From NCBI GenBank assembly GCA_013397795.1, contig VZTJ01005995.1, positions 248,001 to 312,000 of the forward strand: a DNA stretch of 64,000 nucleotides, in the 5' to 3' direction. Shown piece after piece: positions 50,784 to 63,732 of the stretch (the first letter of the stretch is position 1; every line of letters starts with the position of its first letter). Position numbers and translations under genes: made by a program. Source of the stretch: Orthonyx spaldingii. Its lineage: Eukaryota; Chordata; Aves; Passeriformes; Orthonychidae. Under the pieces are notes generated by a model. That model was not told the DNA's origin, searched no databases, and was given only the letters and a program-made list of their open reading frames with translations.

Positions 50784-51912
50784 ACAGTCCTACTAGAATT
50801 TCCAGACTTGACAATTTTGAAGCCAAATAGGCAAAACTATAATTTTTGTAATGATTATTTCTTTATTGTTTGACTTTCCTTTTACCTAGATGTTGCATAT
50901 TTATAGACAAAGACATTCAAAATGACTTTGCAACACATGTACCACTTTAAACAAGTGCTTTTCTGATACTCTTTAATATTTTCTGGCAAAAAAAAAGTTA
51001 TCCTTATAAAACATTCTATAGGTCTTATTCATATAACTGGCCATCTACTTGAAGAAAATTGCTTTTAAAACAATAAGCTTATAAAATTGAAATGGTCTGG
51101 AATTTCCTTATTTCAAAATTTTTTGTGAAGATACATATTTTGTTGTATTATACAGAGTTATAGTAATGCTTAAGCTTATTATTAACAAATAATTTTTGCT
51201 GACTAAAGCCACTTGGAAAGCATGGAAGTAAATAACTAATTATAATTATCTGCTGATTTTACACTGCTGTCTATTGTCTGCCAATTATGGATCTGGCCTT
51301 TCTTTGATGTTTTCAAAGAAAATTGTAAATCATTGTCAACAAGCCTTTGGCTTCTTCAAGCAAAATTCCTTTCATAATATTTTCAAAATTTAGGATGTGC
51401 CTGTAATTAAAAAGTGCAGACAGGGATATTACAAAGAAAAGACTCTCCAGTGAAATACCTTGGGGAAGATTAATATTTTTTTATTGAGGATTTAAATTGA
51501 CTGACAAAAGAAAATTTCTCTTCATATATCTAAAGCAAAATCCATCAGAGATCAATACTTGAAACAAAATGGTAGGGTTTGCCAGGAAGATGTGGCTTGA
51601 CATGCAAAGGTATTGCAAAATATGTACAACACAGAATAAAAATGTAACAGTTTTATTCATGATAGAAGACTCAGAAAAGGATGAGGCTCATAAATCAAAG
51701 AAATATGATTTCCAAGAAATTAGAGATGAAATTAAAAGCTAAGTCATCGCATTTTTAACCCAGGAAATTCCAAGGAAGCAAACATTTTCTGTACAGTTTC
51801 ACTTTGAAGAATTATTAGATAGATTTTTGATTTAATTAACATACATTTAAATCTCTGTGATGAAACAGTTCCCATGTGTTTGCTTAAGTACTTTTCTCCA
51901 GGCCAGATTAAG

Positions 51913-51938
51913 AAAAAAAAAAAAAAAGAGAGAGAGAA
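51913..51938. repeat. Poly-A followed by (GA)n
   Basis: Fifteen A residues followed by four to five GA units. No adjacent retrocopy sequence was recognised, so it does not mark a processed pseudogene that I can see. Confidence 0.85.
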
Positions 51939-54319
51939 AATTGGAATACTATTATGAGAAGAGGACACCAACTCTTTTAAAATGAAACCTTAGAGCCACT
52001 TTGAAAGCTTTCAACTTTGAAATGGAATATCACTTAAGCTGCCATGCCATGGTCATCTTGTCTGGCTACAAAGCGGAATTTTGCCAGTGGACAGGATGCA
52101 GAATAATTCAAATTTCCAAAGTAGAATGAGAAAACTAGCAAACACTCCAGTTAGTTATTACTTATAATCCTAAAAATACTTACTTTAACAAGTCTGGTCA
52201 CTCTCTTTAAAAAAAAAAAAAAAAATCTGGAGTTATCCAATATCTTGTCCCTTCTGTATGTTTACTTCTTGAGAAATATTATTTGCATTCTGAGATACCA
52301 TTCAAGTTGAAACCTTTTGGTCCTGCTATAAGTATTAACTTGAAATAAGCAGCTGTTAAAAAATAAACACAATTTAATGTGAAATATGAACAATCTACTA
52401 CCTTTTTTCCTGAAAAATCATCATTATCTGAATTCCTATAAATAACACACATCCAGAACTTAAAGACACTTTGGTTCTAGTAGTATGACACTTTTATTTT
52501 CTGTGAGAGTAGAAATAAAGAGTAGTAGAAGGTCCTATATTTTACACATTTTATGAAATCCGTCTGGGAATTACAGAGTCAAATTTTCATTCTAGACCCT
52601 TTCTCTCCCACGTAAACTAATACTGAAAATAGCAAACAATTATAATATGATCATGACTTTTTGATAATTGTTGTAAGGTGGCAAGGAAAAAATATGACAG
52701 AAACTAAAAGCTCATTGTCACAAAGACAGCTAAATCCATGATTGAAATTTTACCATCAGGTTTTGTCGTAAAATTGCATTCTTTTACACTGAAAAGCCCT
52801 TTCAGACCTTTGAGAAGTGACCAACTAATCCACTTAATACTTATTTAATTATCTCAGCACTCTGTTTTACAATTCGCCACGAACTACTTAGATGTGACCT
52901 GATACCTTCTCATCACAGAGCTTAGAATACAACCTTCACAAAATTTAATCAAGGGGAAAATTAAAATAGAACAACATTAAAAAATTATATCATCTATATG
53001 CTAGCAGTTTTGTTCATTTACAGTTATTCACAGAACATATATGCATAACATTTTACATATAAGCCTCATAATTCTGTGATAAATTTTGAAGATATAAAGG
53101 CTCCTAATAATTGAAATCTCAAATTACATAATTGTAAATGTAAGATACAGGAAATCATAATGGTAATAATTTTTATAAATTAATACAGGATATATTGTAT
53201 AGTAAAACTACCTTTTTTTTTTTTTGACCTACTACAGTTAAACTATAAGGTCAATAGTAAACACTGCAAGAGCACTCTATGAGTGATACTGATGTGATTA
53301 ACCTTGTTAATTTTAATAGGAAATACACCTAATAGAGACATTGAAGTGGGGTAAATTGGATAGATGTCAAGTGTTTGACCACAGCTTGAGCAGCAAATGC
53401 TGGATTGGCATGAAATTATGTACGCTATGTGCTGGAGACCCACAGGAGCATATGATGGAGAAGAGTCACGTCAAGTAATGAAGATTTCATGACCTTTTGT
53501 ACCTGCTGTAGTTTCATCAAGATAAATTGTGCATTGCAATGTTGTTTTTAACATACCAATGTCTGTAAGACTATTTTATCATTCTGTCCTTAGGTGACAA
53601 AAAAACAAACAATCACCTCTTACAAAGTTATAATACCTCCACCCTTGTTACACTGTTGTCATTAAGAACGATTATGAACATGTAGTTTCACAGATGCCAC
53701 CAGAGTCCCAGCTAAGATTTTAGTTAAAAAAACACTGAACCTTAAGATTTTTGTTTTACACTTTTATTCTGACTATGAAATTGAAGTTAAAACCTTTGTC
53801 ATCACTGCAGAAACCAAACTAATTTCACTTGTGAACTATTGTGTAATGTTGTTAAAATAGAAAAGGTGCTTGCACGATTTGAACCTTACTTACATTATTT
53901 TACTTCTGTTCACTAGGAGTGACTTGCTATTAATCTGGAATATGCAGCTTCAGGAGCTGTTTCTCTGTCTTCATCTCCTTCTTTCAAGAGCTACAGAGCT
54001 ATAAGATTCAGCTATTTGTGTGCATATTTGAGAAACACATCAATAAGTGTTTGTTACACGTTCATAACAGCTTAAGAAGAATTTGTATTTATTGATGTTT
54101 TTCTCCCACAGTGGTCTTTCTCATACTTGATAATTTTTTTTCCCTGAAGGAAAGATTCAGTGCATATGTAGATGATAAGAAGCTCAATCTATTTAAACTG
54201 GAAATGCACCTTGTTCAGATCAAAAATTATTTTATTTTGGTTTCATTATGTAGTATACCTTTTTTTTCCCCCTCCTACAGGCTTAAAATTCTGATTAGGT
54301 AGTATTTGGAGTTGCTGGC

Positions 54320-54423
54320 TGGAGTTACTTTTACTCTTTTAACTCTTCCCCCCATGTCACCAGTGTGAAATGAGTGGGTGGTTGGGTGGGGCTTAGTGGC
54401 TAAATAGTGGTTAAACCAAGACA
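54320..54423 (-). mobile_element. ERV LTR fragment, 5' end only
   Basis: Read on the minus strand it starts at 54423 as TGTCTTGGTTTAACC. It continues GCCACTAAGCCCCACCC, ACCACCCACTCATTT, CATGGGGGGAAGAG and AAAAGAGTAAAAGT. These blocks, in this order, are the first hundred bases of a common avian ERV LTR. Homology then stops, so the rest was deleted. It is related to, but not the same as, the LTRs at 4.2 and 35.6 kb. Confidence 0.65.
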
Positions 54424-57400
54424 ATCCTCACAGAAGATACAGAAGTTTCTATATTCTGCAGATCTTCTTTCAAAAGGTTTCCTGGATAGTTCTTAGCCCT
54501 TCTGAAATCATCATTAAATGAGTGTAAGCAGGCATACCGTAACTCATGGAGATAAGTGTGTGCAGCAAAAATTCCAATTGTGACCATAAAAGGTATTTGC
54601 TCTGGAAAGTATTTTTATCTGCAACTGCCAAAACAAAAATTGATTATGTTTCTCTACTGTAATAGGTGAAGTCGAAGGTAACCTCTTTTTATATGGGACT
54701 GTCAAAACTTTTAGAGTAGAAAATTCAGACACTAATCATAGAAAGAAAGAAATTCACTACATACATCTCTCTTTACAAATCTGTTTTAGTGGTTGTTTTA
54801 TTTTTATTTTCCTTTATGCCCAGAGTTGTCCTTCTGGCAGCATCCATTGTCTCAGAGTCATTCCTCACTATGTGGACTGCTCTGTCCTTTCTGCCTACAT
54901 CCAAATGGTGCAGCATTGCACCCATAAACTGTGTGTTAGAACAACCTTGCAGACCCATAAATGACACTGAACGTTAAGGCTAAGCTTTTACTACTGTTTC
55001 TTTCATCCTGCAGTTAAGACACCAGCTTTCATTGATAACTACCCCAATCCTGCATATAAGCTGTCCTGGACTTGTATAAACAAATTCCCTATGCTGTGCA
55101 ACACTTCTGTTTATTGTGTTGATCAAAATCTTGACCATAGCCATGAACGTTAATCAAATATCTTACCAAGGTTTTCCTCATTCCAAACACCTTATTATAG
55201 GAGCATATCCTAAAATCTGAAACTTTGGGCCTGGTATAACTTTCTAAGTTCTTGAGCTTAACTATATGTTCTTTTCAGCAGAGCTGGATAACAAACATCA
55301 CATAAGCTGATTTTACATATGTCTGATTTTTCTCAATCACATACAATAGGGTTTATTGATTTAAAATAATCTTTAATAACTATTTGTATTCAACAAAATA
55401 TCCATTTGTCATGCTTTATTAAAGTGAGATAATGTCTAGCTTAATTAGACATTGCAGTGGGAGACCTAGTTTTAAATATAGTTGAAAGTATTAGACTATG
55501 CACCAGATTCCATACTTTTCAAAATTCAAGTGATTTTATGCCTTAGTTATCATATGGCATGGAAAGAGTTAATTAATGTAAGGAGTTCAAGAAAGAAAGC
55601 TTGTCCTCTGAGAAGAGAGTAACATGTCAAGAGAAAGAGTTGTATGAATCTATTTATTATAAGTACTTGACAAGATCTCCATTAAAAAAACAATGTGCCA
55701 CACGTGCCACTGTTTTAAAAGAAAAACTGGAATCCCTTGGGTGGTAGAATTGGAAACAGACTGTCTACGTTTGACTCCCTGAGATCCGTACATTATTTCA
55801 GGTTTTCTGTGCTCATGTTTGAATGTTTATGTGTTTCAGGCTCATGACTCTAAGCATTATTTCTATATTTTTCTGGCAATAAAAGTTTCTTGGTAATTGC
55901 ATATAATATTTGAACTGGTTCTCTTTTTATCTCTTAAATCAATACCAATCAAATGATAGTGAGTGATAAAATACATTTCCATTCAGCAGTGTTATTTTAT
56001 TAAAATTAAATTGATTTAATCTCTGTTTTAAAAGTGGGATATAATAAAAATAAAACAAATCAAGTATCCTCTCACTCAGAGAAGAAGCAATGGGCCTCAT
56101 TATGGCACATACAATCTCGTTAACAGGCTATCAAGCAAAAATAACTATTATTAGTCTCATCTGTCTTAACTGTATGAGCATGTGGCAAGGATCTATAATT
56201 AAGTTTCAGTATTGAGAATGCAACAACTCTAGAAATCAAGAAGTACAATTCTAAATTCAACCTTCTGATATGATTAAGCCTACTATGACCACAGCTCACT
56301 AAAGAGATTGTATTCTAATTTTATTTTCACTCTGGTTAACACCAGAGTGGGTGGATTAAGTTTTGCAATGAATACTATCTAGATTTACATCCAGTTTTAT
56401 CTAAATCACTAAAATTTGAGAATGCTGGAGAAAGAACAGCTTGGAATTTTTGATGAAATAAATTTTGTCAAAACACATCCATTAATCCAGACTGAAAAAT
56501 TTAGTGGGAACATATAAAATTCAAGGGTTTTGGTTTTTTTTTCTTTTTAGAAAACATTTTCTAGAAAAATAAATGGGAATTATAGATAGAGCCTAAATCC
56601 TCAAGCATTCAATAGCTTGAGTTAGAGCAGATAGAGTAAGTTCGACCATGGCTGTTATTAATATAGATATCTTTACATGAATTTCTTTATAAACAAATTG
56701 AAATATCTCAATTTTGTACAGTTACTGAGCAAATTGCAATCTTCAATAATTTTTCTATAGCAGATTTTCATTTTCTGATCAGCCCTAATAAATTTGAAAT
56801 ATTTATTTCTGATGCACTTCTAATTTAGAAGGTTTTAGAGTGTTGCAAAACACGAGTGAAATTTGCTTGGGTATTTCTGGCACAGATGGACAGCTAATGT
56901 GTCCATATTGACCTAGAATTACTTTTTAAAGAGGAATAATAAATTCATAGATCATTTGACCAAAATACGGTTTTATTTAAAATATGTTTTTAAAAGAAGT
57001 AGGTATTTATTTGCTTCATGTCGCAACAAATTGACATAAAGGGGAAACAATTTTTTTGAGAGACATATATGATATGCCATTGCATATTTTCATTTGTTTG
57101 AAAGGAATAGAAGTAGCAGTTTATCATGCAATAGCATTTTTAGCTCAGACATGTGAATCCTTCAGATTAATTTCTGTTTTTGTGGAAAAGCCCTTACACT
57201 GTAAGCCTTTGTGCAGCGCACAAGGCTTGCACTCTAGCTCAAGTGTGAGTGGGAGCTACACCTGAGCTCAGAGTAAAGCACTGACCTTTATCTTTGCAGC
57301 CAGCATGAAGAATTCTGAGAGTGTTTTTTTCTGGACACTACCTTATTCAGTTATTCTGACAATATAAACCCACCTTGATGTTGAGAGAAAAGAAAAAGTA

Positions 57401-59380
57401 ACATTCTCCCTTTACCTTGCTGATCAGGCACCTCAACACAAACTCTTTTGATGGCAGTAGTGAGCAGTTATGATGGCTTCTCAGCAGCCTCCAGCACGTA
57501 ATAATAGACTTCTCTGCCCCACACTTCATCTTCTGATTATACATCTGTGCCTCATTCATTACACTTTTGTGCCCCACTGAGTTAAGAAGGAACAGGTTAA
57601 CAAATAATGTAGTGCATCAGCACTTCTACAAGAAAAAAAGATTTATACTTTATTTAGGGCAGGGCAGCCTAGTTTTTAACACTTTTTTTATTATTATTTT
57701 ATTTTTTTATTTTTTTATTTTATTTTTAGCTTTGCTACCTAAAGAGAAAGCATTTGAAACTTTAATTATCTTGGTTGGTTATACATTATCTTTTTAAAAT
57801 CTTCTATTTGAAGTTTAGACTTTCTAATGCAGTAGAGACCAATACTGCAATGAAACATGCAGCTTTATGAAAGCCTAAATAAATTAGAGGAAAAGATCCA
57901 TGAAGAAAAGCTCAGTGTGCCTTTAGTAGAAAAATGATAACCCACCCTCACCCCCATCCCCATTCACACAGTCGTGTAGCTAACAGATTTAATTAGAAAA
58001 ATGTTCAAACTGGAATTCTCAATAGGATCAGTTCTTGGCACTGAGATTATTTGAGCTGTAATTCTCTGATCAGCTTTACTGACTTTCAGTAAAATTTGGT
58101 GGAGGGTATGAAAGTGTTGCCTTGCCCATCCTTTGCAGCTACTGTTATACACAGGTGCTTCTATACTTGCCTCTATTGCTTGTCACTCAATCCTACGGGT
58201 GGAATTGGTCTGCATGTCCAGCCAATGTGACGGCAATTTGAAACCAGTGCACACACTTACAAAATGCAGTACCTGTCAGTATGCTATTGGCCTAAATTAA
58301 GATTAGGATTTAAGAATTACTGCAATTCAGACATAAACAAATGACAACAGCATGACAAGAAAAGCCTCTCTTACAAGTAATACATTTCTTTCCAGCTTGG
58401 TGGTTGTATTTTTTCTTGAAATACATATAATGATACATCCTCTGATTTTAATATTTTTCCATGTTGATATTTCAAAAAATGAATAAAGAAGGAAATTACT
58501 GAGAAGAACTTGATGATTTTTCTTAGTACTGACAAGTATTAAGTACTTAGTACTTATTGGCATTCTGGGAAGAGAAAATAATATCTGCTGTTTCTGAGTA
58601 AAATACATCAATGGTGCATTAAGGCTAACAGTTCACAAGACAGACATTGTATGCCACCTGAAACCAGTAGCTTGATGGTTATGCTTTAGAATTTAATAGA
58701 AGAACTCACATTTCCCTGTATTTGATTTGGATCAGGCAACAGAAGGTAGATTCCTCAAGACATTAGAAAAACACAAACATAAAGAAAGTCCCATTGTATA
58801 AATTTTGAATTTGTTTAGATTATTGATAATAGATTATCCCATCTGTGTCCTAAAGTAAGGGACGGACTATCTCGGAGATAGAGTACTTAAAAAAGCACCC
58901 ACTATTAAGGACTCACAATTTCTGGCTCGCATTTCTAACTCAAAACATTGACAAGGTAGTCCTCTTCCCCTCACATAAACCCTAAACTCAAATGAAAAAG
59001 ATAGGTGCTTACCATAGAAAAGTCTTCTCACCCAAAGCCAGATATGTGAGACAGGAGGAAAGAATTGCATTCAAACCTGCTCTGTTAATTCTGGAGGGCT
59101 TATCCAACTAAAGGAAGGAAGGAATTCAACACAAAATAAGTCACATTGTGAGTTTGGCCTGCAATGAAATTTTTTCTATCAGAATAAATTAATTTATGAA
59201 TGTAAAACAGCTTGGGTGGAAAAAATTCAGCTCCCTACCTCAGAAAACTCCATAATAAAAAGCTGCAATATAAAAAGTCTAAAATGCATTTGACATAGGC
59301 ACTTAAAACATTATATGATCAGTATTATTGTTAAATTATTAAAGTGAATACAGATTCAAAACATTTTTATGAGAAAAATT
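54424..59380. other. AT-rich interval, no gene seen
   Basis: No exon or recognised repeat apart from the TTTTA-rich run. An acceptor-like TCTTTGCAG at about 57300 precedes a 20-codon frame only. Confidence 0.5.
57685..57728. repeat. (TTTTA)-rich low-complexity tract
   Basis: Irregular T runs separated by single A residues. The phenylalanine-rich frame over it is an artefact. Confidence 0.85.
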
Positions 59381-60012
59381 ATCATAGAATCAGGGAATAG
59401 GCTGAGTTGGAAAGGACCCACAAAGATCATTGAGTCCAACTCCCTGCCCTGCACAGCACCATCCACAGGAGTCACACCATGTGCCCAAACACACGCCCAT
59501 TGTCCAAACACTTCTTGAACTCTGTCAGGTTTAGTGCTGTGACCACTTCCCTGGGGAGCTGTTCCAGTGCCCAACCCTCTGGGTGAAGAACTTCTATCTA
59601 ATATCCAACCTAAACCTTCTCTGACACAACTTCAGGCCATTCCCTCAGGTCCTGTACCTGGTCACCACAGAGAAAAGATCAGTGTCTGTGCCTCCTTTTC
59701 CCCTCACGAGGAAGTTGTAACTGCAATGAGGTCTCCCCTCAGTCTCCTCCAGACCAAGTGCCCTCAGCCACTTCTCATAGGGCTTCTCCTCAAGGCCCTT
59801 CACCATCTTTGTTGCCCTCCTTTGGACACTCTGTAACAGTTTAATGTCTTTCTTGCCTTGTGGCACCCAAAACTGCCCCCAGCACTCGAGGTGAGGTCGT
59901 CCCCGAGCAGAGCAGAGCAGAGTGGGACAATCCCCTCTGCTGGCGATGCTGTGCCTGATGCCCCCCAGGACAGGGTTGGCCCTCCTGACTCATGTTCAAC
60001 TTTCTGTCCTTG
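59381..60012 (-). mobile_element. CR1 LINE, 5'-truncated, well preserved
   Basis: The plus strand opens ATCATAGAATCAGGGAATAG, then GCTGAGTTGGAAAGGACCCA and GAGTCCAACTCCCTGCCCTG. Further in come CAGTCTCCTCCAGACCAAGT and CATCTTTGTTGCCCTCCTTT, ending at CTCATGTTCAACTTTCTG. The element reads right to left. The 'GACCCACAAAGATCATTGAG' type of 3' end is shared with the short copy at 63.5 kb and differs from the other CR1 copies. Good preservation suggests one of the youngest insertions here. Minus-strand frames such as 59645-59866 are CR1 polymerase C-terminal and 3' UTR sequence. Confidence 0.93.
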
Positions 60013-63000
60013 CCATATGAGAATAAAACATTTTCAGGATTGATAAACAGCAATACAGGGGCATGCCTGAAACAGCATTTTTATGAAAAATAAAAATCTG
60101 TAATATGACAATAATATATTTGTTTTAATCATTTGGTAAATAGCTGGAACATTTGTGTGAAATTTATAGCATCATTTGAACATCACTTTTTCAAAACTAG
60201 AACACATTAGACACCCAACTGGGATAATTTAATGTAGAAATGGTGTTTTCACAGTGTTGCTTAAATAAGATAAAAAATTATTTTCTTTAGAAGCAATATT
60301 TTTTCAAAAATTATTTCTATGCTTTAAGATGTCACTTATTGCTACTTTGGTTTTTTTTTCTGGTCATAGCCTCAAATGGAATGTTATTCAGGCACAAATT
60401 GCAATATGTAAGTAATGAGACCTGTTATGATTTATGGAAGGGTGTTGGGCAGAGGTGGACTGGCTGCTGAGCACCAAATATTGTTTTGTCCACATCTTAT
60501 TATCAAGCCTATTCTGAAGATGGGTTTTTGTTCAGCTCCATACTGTTTCTAAGGATGTAGCTACATGCATTTGCCTACATCCCTGATTTTCCTTGAAGTT
60601 GGAGTTTACAGATGCAGAAAATGCGAGGTTCTTGGTAGAAGCAAGAAAAACAAGACAATACATAAGCTGACCCACTCCCCAAAGTGGCAACATCCCTGGA
60701 GTTTGACTATGGGTTACCAGGACAATACAAGGAAAATACAGTGAGACCATCTGGACGGTAACAAAGCCAGTCAAGTTAGATGATCAGAGGAGAAATAAAT
60801 TCTTGGTGGGAAAGGACATAATGATTTATTTCTTCCCTTCAGCACCTTCCTAAGAGAGACTGTACAGACAAAGCTGTGAATATAAAATCATTAGAAAGCT
60901 TCAGCAACTCAAAGCAGGTTTGGGGATATTGTGATTAGAGAGTGTTAAACAATATTATTTTTACTCTGAAAATGGGAGACAGAGACACAGATCTGCTCAG
61001 TATTATGTAACGAATCTCTTATTGAATCAGGAAATGAATACTGGTCTCCTGAGGGCAAGACCAGTATCTGACCTACAAGTCTTTCTTTTTTTTCAGCAAA
61101 CATTTTCTTTTCTTCTTCTGCCTTGTTAAAAACCTTGTTACAATTATTACACCTTCTGTGTCAGGTCAGTGAGGAAATCTGGAAATATGAATGTCATATT
61201 TGTAGATGTATTATGGATTTTTGCACATGTATTCTTCTAAAAGCAAGTGTAAGAAACTAAAAATTTCCAATATATGATACAATTGGCATTTAAGCCTGAG
61301 TCTTTAACTGGATGACAAGGACCTTCAGTTCTGTCAGCTGAAACTCTTCCATGGGCAATGAAAAAAAGCAAAATCCCTAGTTTGCGTTTTTATAAAAATG
61401 GAGAAGGTTTCAGTGACCTTTGATGAAGGCCATCAGTCCTTGCAATTTTACAAATTGAATAAGAACTAATTGCTCAGACTATTACTACGTCACTTTGCCT
61501 TTCCTCTGTAACGTTTTATAAATGAAAATCATTGTACCCTTCAGTATTCCTATGCACAGGTATTTCTAACTGGTAGACACACGAGAAGAGACATGCTGCT
61601 AGTGGTGACATCCCCCCCATTTATATTTTTGTGCGGTTTTGTTCGTCTGTTTTTCTATATTGCTCCTGTTCTAAAATGGCTGCTGATACCAGGACAATTA
61701 TTCTTTCAGGAGTCGCCACTGAAGTTTTGTTCTACTCTTTACTCATATGCTTTTTCAATTTTCCTTCCTAGTGTCTTTTCTTCACCTGCCTTGACCAGGC
61801 TCCAATTGTAATATTAAGGTTTTATGTCTTCACTATGTTCCTCTCTTATTCCTCATCACCTGGTTTAGTTTATTTCTTTTCATCCCAGTTTTTAATTCAG
61901 CCAGTCACGGTTCCATCTTATGCTGTGGTCTATCACAGTGGTCCCTGATCTTCATCTGATGTCCTTCTGGGGGATGTGGGAAAGTCACAAACAAGTCTAC
62001 TACACAAAATATGTTGTGATAGAAGGTGATTATATTTATTTTTTCTAGTAGCATTATGAATAATCCCTTGGATCAGCTTGAGGTGCCAGGTGAGCTTGGG
62101 CAAACTAAGTGAGGGTTTGTGAGAAATTTTAACTTTCTGAAAGTTCTGAGTTATTAAAGAAAAAATTTAATGAAGAGTGCAGATTAGTACCTTGAAAATT
62201 GAATTTGCTGATATGAACTTTGCAGGAATAAGGACAAAGAAAAATTTAATCAGCATGTTTTCCTATATAAGGAAAAAAAAGTAATCTCTCTCTCGTCCTT
62301 TGAAATGTCTAAGGTATTGTGAGAGGAATTCAGAAAGGATGGATAACCGACTACAAAGAAACAAAAATTCCTTGACTAAGATGAATAAAAAGTGGTCATG
62401 GTATTGTTCCTACAGTAACTTCTTACAGAAAATGTCAACATCCATGAATATTGTCTCCATCACACTGGAATCTGAAAAAGACTGGTTACTGACAAAATGG
62501 CACATATCCAGCAACATCTGGATTAGCTCATGGTCAGATTAGAATTAAACAATGCATTACCCTCTCATATTAATTCTGTGGCTCATATTAAAGCCAAGTG
62601 GTTGGAAAGTTGTTAGAATGAAACCTTTACTGATCTCATCCGCTTTTATTATTAAAATTTTGATGAAGGATGAAAGCTATAGGAATATCTGAGCCCTCTG
62701 CTCCCTCAAAAATTTTTAAAAATTGTTCTTACTTTGTAGACTCATGAATCTTAGGTTCAACAAGAAAAGACTGTATTCAGTTTCATTTTCAAATACAGAA
62801 GAAAACAAACCAGCATGGATTTTCAAGTATTCATGTTTAGTATTGAAAAAGAGTTTTCCAACTAATCATGCAAATTATCTTGGTGATTATATTGCCATTG
62901 GAGGAAGATAGGATCCAAATAAAAGTTTCAGATTATATTAAAATAAATTTACTTCAGGCTAGTTGTCAGTGTTTCTAGATTTATAATTCAGTAGGTAATA

Positions 63001-63512
63001 TGTTCAAAAACGAAATTAAGAATTCTTGCTTGAGGACATCAATACAAAGGAGTGGAAAGTTAAAGATGCCTAGGACAAACACCTCTGTGTATTTGTGATT
63101 GCATTTGTGTGAAAAAACAAGACATTTTCCAGCCCATATTCAAAGAAGTGTTGGGGGTTTTCTTCCTTTCAAACATCAGTGCTTGAGAGGCTCTATGCAA
63201 GTTGGCTTCAGTGGCAGAATAAGAGATTATGTCAATTCAATCACTGCATAAAAACACTGTATAAAAATACCAGGATTGTGCATTGTCATAGTTTATAGAT
63301 TTCAAGAGAATGGGATTCTTTTAAAGCTCAAACTTTGTCTAATGGAGCTCTAGGAATGCTGGATGGTATGTTCGACTGCACAGGGAACTGTCAGTTCACA
63401 CTGAATACACCTAGAAGGTATACTGGAGATTGTAGCAAAGGTCAAAACTCCTTTTCACAGTTCAAGATATATCTTCATACCTGTGCTGTTTCTTTTTAAT
63501 CTAGGTCTCAAT
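60013..63512. other. AT-rich interval, no gene seen
   Basis: No exon recognised. A possible old MIR-like remnant lies at 60970-61075. Frames of 60-80 codons show no motif. Confidence 0.5.
60970..61075 (-). repeat. Possible ancient MIR-like repeat remnant
   Basis: GGGAGACAGAGACACAGA, then ATGTAACGAATCTCT, then AATACTGGTCTCCTGAG. This follows the reverse-strand order of old tRNA-derived SINEs. It is diverged and low certainty. Confidence 0.33.
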
Positions 63513-63629
63513 TCATAGAATCATAAGGTATGCTGAGTTGGAAGGGACCCATTAGAATCGTTGACTCCAGCTTCCGGCCCTCTGCAGGACACCCCAAGAG
63601 TCACACCATGTGCCTGAGAGCATTGTCTG
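63513..63629 (-). mobile_element. CR1 LINE, very short 3' tail
   Basis: The plus strand reads TCATAGAATCATAAGG, GCTGAGTTGGAAGGGACCCA, TGACTCCAGCTTCCGGCCCT and CACACCATGTGCCTGAGAGC. Only about 115 bases of CR1 3' UTR, of the same subfamily type as the copy at 59.4 kb. Confidence 0.9.
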
Positions 63630-63683
63630 TATAGGTTTTTTAATGATAGGATGGAGAGCCTGAATCTTCCAGAATGATCCCGT

Positions 63684-63729
63684 TGAGAAAGAGTAAGAAA
63701 CTTAACTGAGAAAGAGTAAGAAACTTAAC
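63684..63729. repeat. 23-bp tandem duplication, two perfect copies
   Basis: The unit TGAGAAAGAGTAAGAAACTT plus AAC occurs at 63684-63706 and again at 63707-63729 without a difference. Perfect identity points to a recent slip or duplication next to the CR1 tail. Confidence 0.95.
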
Positions 63730-63732
63730 TGA

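Larger units (their letters stand above)
47354..54319. other. AT-rich interval, no gene seen
   Basis: Holds a (TG)n repeat, poly-A and poly-T runs (51913-51927, 52209-52225, 53213-53225) and no recognised exon. Two open frames follow acceptor-like sites (48190 and 54110) but lack donors or family motifs; both are listed as rejected. Confidence 0.5.

Noticed and set aside
54111..54302. 63-codon frame right after TTTTTCTCCCACAG
   Set aside because: The acceptor is good, but the peptide is Phe/Leu/Ile-rich from T runs and its end runs up to the LTR stub; weaker than the 40.5 kb exon.
57300..57368. Exon after TCTTTGCAG with a Met start
   Set aside because: Only about 20 codons before a stop; no downstream donor.
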